Source of the DNA: Beverwykella pulmonaria
Lineage: Eukaryota > Ascomycota > Dothideomycetes > Pleosporales > Melanommataceae
Length of the DNA stretch: 64,000 nt
Assembly: GCA_001599595.1 (NCBI GenBank)
Contig: BCHH01000010.1
Span: 1,805,035-1,869,034, forward strand
Direction of reading: 5' to 3'
Position numbers and translations under genes: made by a program. This document shows positions 1 through 9,828 of this stretch, in pieces (the stretch's first letter is position 1; each line of letters begins with the position of its first letter). Under the pieces are notes generated by a model, which saw nothing but the letters and a program-made list of their open reading frames with translations, ran no database searches and was not told the DNA's origin.

Positions 1-800
1 GACTTGGACGAAGAAGCCTTTCTGATTCTTCTCAACATCCTCCACCTCCGCAGACGCCAAATCCCAAAGATCATGAGCCTTGAAATGCTTGCGAAGATCG
101 CCGAGATGGTTGGCTTTTACGAGCTTAAGAAAGTAGAAGCTATTGAGGATGATGTTGACACCTGGATCGATCATTTAAGGCGTAGCAACGCGGTTCCAAC
201 CTCTTATGGTCGAGACTTAGTGTTGTGGATTTGCATTTCGTTTGTTTTCGACTTGTCGCTGGATTTTGAGAAGGCTACGGCTATAGCAATCAAAGAGAGC
301 CCGGGGTCGATCGGAACTTTGAGTTTTCTAGTCCCTCTCGACGCTACTTGTATGTTTGCCAAGTCATTGCAAAGTCTCAATGCAAATACATTTTGCTAAC
401 AAGCGTAGTGGATATTGTGAACAAGCGTGATCGAATCATCGGCCACATGATCTCAGAATTGTACCGTTTGCTAGAGAAGTATCGTAGCACTAACTATTCC
501 TGCCCGTATGAGTCTTACTCATTCTACTGCGGAGCTTTCCTCTTCGGCGCCTTGCACAAAGAAATGGAGAGATGGGGCTTTCTAGGACCGCGTCCAGAGC
601 ACCCGTTCCTCGGATTGAGCATCAGGGGAACATGTTTGAAGATCGGTGCATTCAGAGGTCCGATTTGGTATCACAGGAACAGCGAGCCATGCGGCGGTTA
701 CAGCCTTGTCAAACACCCATGCAGCTGGAAGGGAGAGCTCGACAGCATCATCCAAGATAGCATGAAGAGTATTAAAGGTACGAAGCTGAGTGATTTGTAG
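1..800 (+). CDS. BTB/POZ-type fungal protein, 3' part (5' end outside window)
   Basis: The frame is already open at base 1, so the gene starts upstream. One intron is supported: donor GTATGT at 350, branch CTAAC at 396-400, acceptor TAG ending at 408 (59 nt). Splicing joins ...LDAT to LDIVNKRDR in frame and the stop is at 798-800. The first visible residues (DEEAFLILLNILHLRRRQIP) resemble the end of the BTB fold in fungal BTB proteins. The following segment, with FLILLNI, DLVLWICISFVF and the C-terminal ELYRLLEKY...CSWKGELDSIIQD, matches my recollection of a large fungal family of BTB proteins of unknown function. A protein-interaction role is inferred from the family only. The BTB core itself is not in the window, so the domain name rests on the C-terminal part. 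Confidence 0.7.
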
Positions 801-1645
801 GGGACTAGTAGAGAAGCATCTCTGTTGCCGAAAACCGATGCGCTCTATGGCGAATAGTTGTTGGATCACAGAAACGGCAGATTTTGTACGTAGCTTTTCG
901 ACTACGTACTAACCATAGATTATCGACGCATCATGCGCTACAATTGGTCGCTACTAGTCTTGGGATATATGAGGGTGATGGCTCACAGATAAATTCAATA
1001 TCACTGCTATTATAGACTGGGAATTCGCTGGGTTCATTCTCTTTGAATTTGAAGTTGCTGTCCGGTGGCATCTGTAGAACCGACAATTAAATACCGATAT
1101 ACATAATAAACAACTTATACAACTTCTGGATTGCTCAGGTAAGAAACCTATGCTGTTAAATTAGAATTATACTGAGAGTCACTATACAGACGCACAAGTT
1201 GAGCGTTCTAGCGTATACAACAGAATTAACAGGAATTTATGCGATATGAAAGATTCACCTATAGCTCTAGGAGCTATAAAGGAAGAATGGATTGTGTCCC
1301 TCCTATTGCAACTGGAAGGATAATCCTATTTCTTCTGTGTGTGGTGGTACAGCTGGATTGCTTTTCACAAGACTGATATCTGAAGACTAATACTAGATGA
1401 AGCTTTTCAGTCCCCTTCGCCTGTGACTGTGATTGAAATCTTCGGGAAACATAAAGCCTTCCCTTCCTGTATATATTCTTCCTGTTACTCCACTGCATCG
1501 ATCTCAGCCACCTCATTAGTCCAAGACCTATGAATCCAACAGCTTTAAGCTGACGAAGTTGAGCTAAGAATCACATGAGCCAAAGTTTAGCCCCCTGATG
1601 TCGTCTCTATATTAGCACCTTCTCGACCCTCCGAAGTCGAACACC
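801..1645. other. intergenic, nothing recognised
   Basis: Only short shadow reading frames occur on either strand. It is moderately A+T-rich, and I see no repeat, RNA gene or spliced ORF. Confidence 0.5.
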
Positions 1646-1825
1646 ATGTCTTCTAATATGTCTCCCTTACTTGTTCGAGATGTGTTCGTTAGTTACATTA
1701 CTTATGTGGTCTTCTTGTATTACACCCTTGGTCCATATGGCAGCATCGTCGTAATCGCACAACTAGTTGCAAGCTTCGTGGGAATTGTCGTTGCATTTCC
1801 ACGCCCTTGTCAAAGATGTACCTAA
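1646..1825 (+). CDS. possible 59-residue two-helix membrane microprotein
   Basis: The ATG lies in a good context (acaccATGt) and opens a 59-codon frame ending in TAA at 1823-1825. The protein is almost entirely hydrophobic after the first dozen residues. It has two candidate membrane spans (around YITYVVFLLYYTLG and IVVIAQLVASFVGIVVAF) and a short polar tail PRPCQRCT. A random frame of this length rarely gives two clean spans with a matching start, but conservation cannot be tested here. No family is recognised. It could equally be chance or the remnant of a larger membrane protein. Confidence 0.35.
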   Translation: MSSNMSPLLVRDVFVSYITYVVFLYYTLGPYGSIVVIAQLVASFVGIVVAFPRPCQRCT

Positions 1826-2800
1826 TTTGGTATAACTAGGTGCCTTTGTATCGGTAGGCTTATATATCATCAGCAAACGATGTCACCGCCCGTGATTGCT
1901 TATTTATTTATTTTTAAAAAAAAATTATTGGGCAACGAATGAGGCTGGCTAAGATTGGGATTCTGAGATAAGTGATGAAGAAATTGGACAGTGGCCACGT
2001 CCAAAACGCTCTGACAATCCAAGTTATCTCTCCTTGTTATACCTTTAACAGGAACAGGTTATATTGCCCGTACTCCACGGGTCACCCCGACACAGGAAAC
2101 AGCAGGCCCGCACTGTGACTAGTGTCACGTCTTTTCAATTTCTCGCCTGGAAACGTCGTGATCTTAGCCGCGTGCGCAACGTAGTTCCGAAGAAAATGGC
2201 GATATCGTTCCAACTAGCGCGTCGACAGTGGAGGTTTAGATCACGGTGATTCGAGTCATTAGGCGACGCAACGATGGGTGGTTTTCGCCGTTGCTGCACG
2301 AACGCCCACGGACAGAAGAAGGGCAGCACCTACCGTAAGAATGTGATGACAAGATATAGCAGTCACGGTCAGGTGCGCGTGGGCAGAAGAGAGCAAGGCT
2401 CGGGATAGGCTTATAATGTGGTCGCAATGATGGCTCACGAGCGTAAGGGCCAATGCTACCAGATGGGAGACACTGCCACCTCCTGGTTGAAACCTGATCA
2501 AGTTGAGCGAGGCAGCTGAAGACCCTGGGTGGAACATGGCGCTGTGGCGCCCAGTAGATCTCGTAGACTCTTGACAAAACCTTAGCTGGACGTCGCACCG
2601 CAAAAAGCAGGGGTATGAGCCGAAATGAAGGTTCAGCCGCGAATATGGCCCAAGATATTTCATCGGCGGCATTAAATATGGATGTTCCCATTGTTGTTCT
2701 TTGTTCACTTTTTAGAGGACCTCATGCTGTCCTACATTTATTCGTTTGATACCCATTCTTAGAGTTGCAACAATTGGAATCCAATATCGCCATATTCATC
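1826..2800. other. intergenic, no supported gene
   Basis: Two overlapping minus-strand frames of about 150 codons (2236-2708) lie in different registers and show no recognisable family, signal peptide or splice logic. They are treated as chance frames. There is an A-run near 1914-1923. Confidence 0.5.
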
Positions 2801-3344
2801 ATGCACCTTGTCATTATCTTGCCCGCCATCGTGGGCCTCCTCCCCTTGGCAATTGCAAGAGTCGCAGACGAAAAGATTGTTGCCGGACCTTGCCGTACTC
2901 TCGGCACTCAGTTGGGAAAAAATACCTGCGCCTACGTAAGACCTGCTATCTTTCATGCTGCCTCCTGCTAACAATTCCTAGTGCGACTGGCAAGTGAATC
3001 CCCTCAACTGCGATAGCAAAGGCCGCTGGGACAACTGCCTTGACAAGAAGATCCCGAACCCGTGCGCCACAAATGAAGTATTGCATCTCAGCGCCCGCAA
3101 CATCATCACCAACGTCAAGGATCCTATCTGTTCCACCGTTTGCCCTGGAAAGAGGTGCTATACCAATACCTTGACGTACCAGGATCAGTGCTGTGCCTGT
3201 CCGCCGGGCTGGAAGCCGAAGTTTCCAGGGCCGTACTGTGCAAATGGAGTTGGCATTGGAAATACGGAATACTGCGTGGGTTGCAAGGCCTCGGGTGAGA
3301 AGTTGGTGTGGAATGCAACTAAGAAGCGTTGGGAGTGCGTGTAA
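2801..3344 (+). CDS. small secreted cysteine-rich protein (165 aa)
   Basis: Two exons, 2801-2935 and 2982-3344, are joined in phase 0 across a 46-nt intron with donor GTAAG, branch GCTAAC and acceptor CTAG. The ATG at 2801 is chosen because it starts directly with a signal peptide (MHLVIILPAIVGLLPLAIA); an upstream in-frame extension would bury it. The mature part carries about 16 cysteines, including a CPGKRC block, a QCCACPPGW block and a C-terminal ...KRWECV end. These suggest a disulfide-rich apoplastic protein of the candidate-effector type. I do not recognise a named domain. Role is inferred only from size, signal peptide and cysteine content. It stands alone in a gene-poor stretch. Confidence 0.75.
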
Positions 3345-4994
3345 GCTAGGACACCACACAGTCACGTGGATATGCCACTGACTAATCAATCCGGCACATA
3401 TATCAACGATGCACACACCTCATACATAATACACATTTTCATACCCTTTCTCTCACACCCCACTTACAGTGCATGATGAGGTAATAAGGATGCATTATCT
3501 AGATAGGGGTGCGTCCTTGGTAATGGGAGATTGTACTCCTCGGTTCAAATAATTTAGTGTTTTACCAAAACCATGCGGTTCTTGTCACGGTCCTCTCCGA
3601 ATCAGAACTCAAATTACAGCTCTTGCTGTTCTCAGTTTTGTTAATGTCAAGAGATCTAAAGACCAATAAAACAGAGATCATTGAATGCCAAAAGTGCTTT
3701 AATGTGCTCCATTACTTGGGTAATCCAGTAATCCTAGTTCTGTATAGCAGCCAAGATAATGGATCTTAGCCGGGTTCAAACGCGGCAGCTTAAATGAAGG
3801 GACAAGCACAGCGACCTACTCGTCTATTAAAACTGTTAGTCGTAGCTATCGAGGTCAGCAAGCATACGGGAAAACAAGGACCCTAGGCCTTACTGAAAGG
3901 CCGCATCGAAAAGTAAGAGAGTGAAAGTGTGATATGGGCTGATTCTGCTCTGCGTTAACATATCATCAATGGAATTTGAATGAGTTTAGCTCAGGGTGGG
4001 CATGGCTGACTGCATATTCCGCAATGCAGCGCAGTAAGACTGACTTGTGGCTAAAGGCAATTGCAATGGATCAAACTAAAGTGGTCAAACACTTGGGTAA
4101 CGCTAGTGCGGTTTTTTTTATTCTCTTTTACCTCCAAGCTCTCTCCTGTTCTTCGCTCAAATACAAACTACTTCATGGCTCTCACCATAAGGACAGTTTA
4201 CTCTACTGACACTGACGAGACGACTTTAGCTTCCACATCAATCATATGTCATTTGCGCCAAGGTCATTTCTCTCCTCCCATCCATAATGTAGGACCTGTC
4301 ATCGTACAGACATAGTAGTCAAGCTTCTGCGCTTTTTTGAGATGCTACCTTTTATGGAGAGCTTCGTTGGAAAGTGCTGCTCTTGTGAGCTTCTGCATGG
4401 AAATGAAATCAGGGTTTGGTTCGGACAATGTCATGAACATGTGTGTTCAAGAAAAAGCTGGGAAATTGTCGTAGGGTGAGTTATTATGATTTAGACGAAA
4501 GAGGAGTGGCAGAGCGTTTAGGTTGCACTATTAGATTCTGATTCATTCGAACAAAAAGCCATATATGCTGAAGCTCTCGATATTCACTCAGGTTATAGTG
4601 ATTTTAGGTTGGAGAGCACGAGTATTGAGTGAGCCCATGTGATTGTTTCTGGATAAAAAAAAATTACATATTCATAAGCTAAGTGTCCGACACTAGAAAG
4701 GAATAAATTACTTTCACGTCATACAGATACCTTGAAAAACAAATTCACTCTCGGAGGCCATAATTACTTAAAAGCCAGTGAAAGCCCGGAAATTGTCTAA
4801 GAGAGAGAGCTTAGATAATTCCTCCATCCTCGTACCTCGTAAAGAAAAATCGCGCTCACCACCACCACCACCACACATTACCTCAGAAAGACAGGCAAAT
4901 AGTCCTGGGACCAGCACATACAAAAATCATAATACAATCATTCTCTCACAACCAAACTATTATCATTTCACCTCCGCCGCAACCCCTACGGTTA
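3345..4994. other. intergenic, no supported gene
   Basis: Only short frames are present. A CAC trinucleotide run occurs near 4857-4875. No tRNA-like fold or transposon motif was recognised. Confidence 0.5.
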
Positions 4995-5377
4995 TGCTGA
5001 TCCTTCCCGACATTCTCTATTACCTCTATGTTTACACCTACCCCGCCTTCTTACCTTATGTCCGGGTCATCGTTCTTGTTTTTCATATCGTAGAACGCTT
5101 CATCTCTCAGCCCAGCATTGCAACTTTTAAGGTAGTCAATAGCTACATCAGCTACTATCTCATCATAGCTTTTCAACCACGTCATTCACTACATTGGCTG
5201 GATCTAGTCTGTTTCTTTAGACTCATCAATCCCTTCCTCACCATATACCTTGACGAAACGCTGCTATCGCGCTCTTCACCATGGTTTATACAATCAAGGT
5301 TCTTCAGTGTAGATTCTCACTTAGCATACCCCTGGCGAAGTCTATCCTGCGTGCACTATGCGCCGTTGTTGTATTGA
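4995..5377 (+). CDS. doubtful hydrophobic ORF, possibly a decayed membrane microprotein
   Basis: The frame is open from 4778, but the first segment is low-complexity. From the internal ATG at 4995 the product is about 127 residues and very hydrophobic and aromatic (LYYLYVYTYPAFL, VIVLVFHIVERF, LIIAFQ). It loosely resembles the hydrophobic starts of the small membrane/coiled-coil ORFs at 30.8 and 59.5 kb, but it has no coiled coil. No family is recognised. It may be noncoding. Confidence 0.2.
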
Positions 5378-7283
5378 CGTGTTTCATATGTCTGAGATAG
5401 GAGTACTGTCATCGAAAATAGTTGTGGATAAAGCAGATTCAACGACAGAAGAAAATCACCAGAAACCAGGTTTCTAAGGCGCTATGTATGTATCTGAACT
5501 ATCGAACAAATGATAAGGTTTGTGTGCAATTTGTTGCTTACAAACCCACAAACGATGTTTTTCTTCGAAGCACCGTCATAATAGATAGTTTTAATTGTGC
5601 TTGAAGTAGCTTTGTTTGCGGAGCGCAAGAAAGCTCAAGGAATCTACTATAATAGATTTTTCCTTCCTATCTCTTCCAAATTTGCCTGAATGTATCTAGG
5701 ACGCAGGTGTCAGATTTCTCCCTCTCATCTCTAAAACTCCTCCAACTCGGACTCACCACCGCCACAGTGTCGTCGCTCCTCCTTTCAATCCGCATACTCG
5801 AACCTCCCACACGAGACATTCATCTCCGTCTTCTGTCTCACACTCCTCCTCCTCCTCTTCTACTCTTCTCATATCATGCATCTTACACCGCGTCGTGCCA
5901 TATTATACTTCATTCTAGCGCACTGCTTTTGAAGACGATGACATGATTTGAGGGTGTTTATAATGTGAGAAAGCGAAGCGATGAAGATACAGGAGACAGA
6001 ACAAGACATGGCGAAGCGTAGTGAGTTAGGGCATGTTGAAGAACGGTTGAGGTAGGGAAGGGTGAGTATAAGGGGCATTTTGGGCAGCTATGGAAAGGAG
6101 AGGGAAGGGAGAGAAAACATGACAACTCAGACGAAAGAAAGGTAAGCCCAACTCGAAAGACGTAAGCCCACAGAACCGACGTCTAACAAGGACTAGATAC
6201 ACCTTTAGTCACTATATGGCAATTGCCTGAGCTTTCCTTCCCTAAACCTCACTCGTTCAACGTTACTTCGGTCCCACCATCTATTTCCCTCGAGTTAGCG
6301 ACACCATGATTTAGGACTTCTAGCCGGAGCAATAGCTCACAACTAGAATGAGTTCACCCTGTCATACTCTGTCCGACTTGGCCATGTATGGTACATGACG
6401 CTGACAGTGGGCTTGTGTGCCCCTCATACTGTCTGGCCTTCCTCCGTTTCCCAGCTCACGCCATATGTAGGTATTGCCATATGTAGGTATCTTCAACAAG
6501 CCCCTCGGTCCTTCATCTCCCTACTCCAAAATTTACCCTCTCGTACCCAAATCCTTTAATCCTCCAAGTCGTCAACCGGACCCAAAAACATCGAGGCACA
6601 CTTTGGTCACTCTCACTTCCCCTTTCGAAAGTGGAATCAATGCAGAAATGCTGACATGCATCCTAGCGACGTTACACAACACATCAATTTACACATCGAA
6701 TCAATATTGTCATGCTCTTGGCGACCCACCTTACCCTACCGAGGTCTGACATACATACAGTTCAGGCATAGCGTTCATGGTCGCAGCCAAACCCTTTAGC
6801 ATCGAGTTCAAAAGAGGATTGAATCCTTCCGCGTTCTAAATCTCGATATGAATACTTCGAAACTCAGTGTGTTTCTTAGCTGTAATGTTACGGCGTACGC
6901 ACTATATTTACAGAGTACAAACAGAAAAAGGTGTGATCTGATTGGGTGTCTCGCGGGCGCGCGTCTGAACGACTGGGCCGCATCGCCGCAGCAAGCAGGC
7001 CAAAATGAGTACCGATTTCATCTCACGTGCATGTAGTGTCAACATGCACCTAAGCGGAGTTGGGCCGTGAGACAGTGAGAACTATATTCCCACAACGGAC
7101 GTTGTACGAAAGTGGTCGCTCACCGAACGGCCTCTTTTATCAGAGGCATGAAAAGCCTGGATGGGCGATGATGTGATACATGTCATTTCTTTTGTGTTTC
7201 TATTTTCTATCAATATCCATTATAGATAGTCATCATCATACACAGTCAGTTATTCATGGGATCGTGTCCTTCGTTGTCTCGCC
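5378..7283. other. intergenic, no supported gene
   Basis: Short frames only. One near 5707-5946 is hydrophobic and serine-rich but has no convincing start. The direct repeat ccatatgtaggtatt(g/c) occurs twice at about 6461-6490. This is the 3' flank of the epimerase gene. Confidence 0.5.
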
Positions 7284-8590
7284 TCATAGCTTTCCACGCC
7301 GTGCATCGACCGCCGCCCTCAGCTTCCGAATCACTTCCCCTGGGTCAGAGGCACCGAACACAGCGCTTCCCGCAACAATGACGTTGGCGCCAGCATCTGC
7401 GGCCTGATCGATGGTCTTTTCTGACAGGCCGCCGTCAACCTCGATCTGTAGGTCAGGATACTTGTTGCGGAGGGCGGTGACCTTGGGTAGTTCGGACGCC
7501 ATAAATGATTGGCCGCCGAAGCCAGGTTCAACGGTCATGACGAGGACCATCTAAGACGAGTTAGTAAGAGAGACAGACCGTTTTAAGGTTATTGTTCCTG
7601 CGGGGAATCATGGGGGACTGGCGGGTAGAGAAGCAGCAATGGAAGAGAAAACAGCCAATACGAATGAGGCTGTGGTGTAGCAAAGGCAGATTTCTCAAAA
7701 GTGGCGTGGAACACGAGAGTAACAGGCCATCGGGATTGCGACTGCTCGCATGCTTAAGCGCCACCACCTCGAGCCGCCCGAGTCCGCCACCAGCCCTATG
7801 AGGAACTGGCCTCGTTGCAGGCCCCCCCTTGCCACGTTTTATTGATAGTGGAAATGGTTTATCGATAGTGCACGATAGTGTAGCGAAATCGATACTCACG
7901 TCGGGTCGTTCATCAGCTACATTGCTCTCCAATATATCCCACAACACATCGACTGGCGTGCTTGGTTTTATAGCGATGCCAGCCTGCATTCCGAGCTCAT
8001 GGATGTATCGGATGAGCTCTTTGGGTGATGTTTGAGCATCGGATTTGCCCGAGGGGGTATCGGCGGCGGTTGAGGAAATGGCGGCCTCGTAGTGGAAGCA
8101 GTACAGGTCACAGCCTGCAGCCTTGAAATCTTTCACCCACCTCTTTGGCTAGAGGAGAAGCATGTTAGCCAGGCTTGTGTTGAATATATTGAGGGCGTCC
8201 GGAACTGTATGAGAAAAGTGGATGGAGGACTGAGGCGGTTTGGCATGGGCGGCAAGGTGCGATGATATCGATGGAGCGCATGGAGAAGCTGCGTACCTCT
8301 GCAATCATCATATGGCAGTCGAATGTTCCCTTGCCGTAGGCGCCGGCAGGGCGGTCGACGTGGGGACGGATCTTGGTGACGACCGGGGCGCCGAAGGTCA
8401 TGTTGGGCACAAAGTGGCCGTCCATGATGTCGACCTGGGAGGCGTCAGTGGCATTGTGTCGCGCAATTGCTCAGGGAGACTGTACGTGAAGCCAATCGGC
8501 GCCCTGGGCGATGGTGTCGGCGCAGGCCTTGCCCAGCTCGGCGAAGTCGGCAGACAGAATCGAGGGCGCGATGATGGCGGGGGGAGACAT
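7284..8590 (-). CDS. RPE1: ribulose-phosphate 3-epimerase
   Basis: This enzyme interconverts ribulose 5-phosphate and xylulose 5-phosphate in the non-oxidative pentose phosphate pathway (cytosol). Four phase-0 exons read 8590-8486, 8434-8297, 8148-7900 and 7550-7284, giving 252 aa, the normal family length. The start is the ATG at 8590, giving [20 protein letters not shown]. Visible family motifs in order are [18 protein letters not shown] (catalytic Asp), FDCHMM (metal/catalytic His), [21 protein letters not shown] and EVDGGL (second catalytic Asp), then the phosphate-binding AGSAVFG. Introns are 51, 148 and 349 nt, the last unusually long for this window. It is divergent from the large gene starting at 9829. 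Confidence 0.96.
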
Positions 8591-9828
8591 GGCGGCGGTG
8601 ACGAGGGCGGCTCTGCTGCGAGGGCGGGTGGCGCGGGGGAAGGATGTATGGAATGCCGCACGAAGAAGCCAATGGCAGCGGAGTGGGCAGCGGGGATGGT
8701 GGAGATTTCGGTGTGATGGATCTCGCGATGCCTGCGTGGTGTTGAGTCGGCGAGACGCTTGCTAGACGCTTGCTTGTTTGGCTGCCCCGCCAAACGCCTT
8801 GGCAACCGTGATACTTTATGCGAACGACGCTGGGCGGCCTCATTCACCGACACGGCGTTTCGATTCAGAGCTTTCCACCAAACCGGGTCATCGATGTTTG
8901 GGTTCATTGGATTCAACCTTGCCTAATTCTGTTCTGTTACTGACTTATTTTCTTTTGTGGGACTTCTGCTTGACCGAGGCACTCTCGAAATAGGGTCCTG
9001 TGCCACCTCATACAAGTGTAGCGCATGTTCTGGATACTTCATCATCCGCAGCTCTCCGCCGCAGCCTCGCCTCGGCTCTGGAGAAAACGAAACGGCCACC
9101 TGACGACGGCATGGCATGTTTATCCTCGCCGTCGCCTTTGTTGGCGAGCATGCTGTGCAATGGCGTGCGGCGCAGCCATTGGCCGAGACCATGCTCTGCA
9201 AGCGCCCAAAATAGCCACGCACTACGCGCCAGCATCGTCCACGCCCAATCCTCCATCGCTTTGGACTGCTGGCCACGCTGCTGCACGCGCCCGCAACCCC
9301 AAAGCGAACAGGTCCATGCTCTCCATGCCGACAGTCTGTGCCCGCTCAGCCAACCACGTTCGCTGCGAGGTGGCCGCAATGTCGTGGCCCTCTTTGAGCC
9401 GCCATCGCTGCTCCACCTTGCATCGCGGCCCTCTGCGAATGGACAGAACCGCCCGCAATGCAGATTCCGAAAGCCACAGCAGCAACAGACCGCCAGGTAG
9501 GTCAAGACCAAGGCGTCTACGTGCGATATATCCCCTTCCGCTGCCCACGCCCGCGCCTCTTCTTGTTTTTGGGCATTCACTTCTGCTTCCCTCCCGAGTT
9601 TTCCCCCCTCTCCGCTTCGTTGATCGAAGCATTCCCGCCATTACCACACTCCGCTGTTGATCAGCTCCAGGGCTATTGCCCGCTTTTAATATACCTCTGC
9701 GTTCCTTCCGTTGTTAATAATTCACTGCCCCTCCCAAGTCACCCTTGTCACTTCTTACTCGGATTTCCCGTACCGATTCTTAATAATAGCACGAGGCGGA
9801 GCTCACCTCAGCCCAATTTATCTTCAAG
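8591..9828. other. divergent intergenic region, GC-rich
   Basis: This separates the epimerase from the methyltransferase-domain gene, so it should hold both promoters. Several overlapping frames of 120-210 codons occur on both strands, as expected for GC-rich DNA. None shows a domain, and I do not call them. Confidence 0.5.

Noticed and set aside
2236..2708. Two ~150-codon minus-strand ORFs
   Set aside because: They are in different frames over the same DNA with no recognisable motif or intron, and are probably chance.
3480..3790. GGTTCAAA(T/C) matches resembling a tRNA B box
   Set aside because: No matching A box, acceptor stem or anticodon arm could be built around them.
9000..9660. Several long overlapping ORFs on both strands between the epimerase and the methyltransferase-domain gene
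   Set aside because: GC-rich sequence gives long frames in several registers at once. None has a domain, a signal peptide or a splice pattern, and they conflict with each other.
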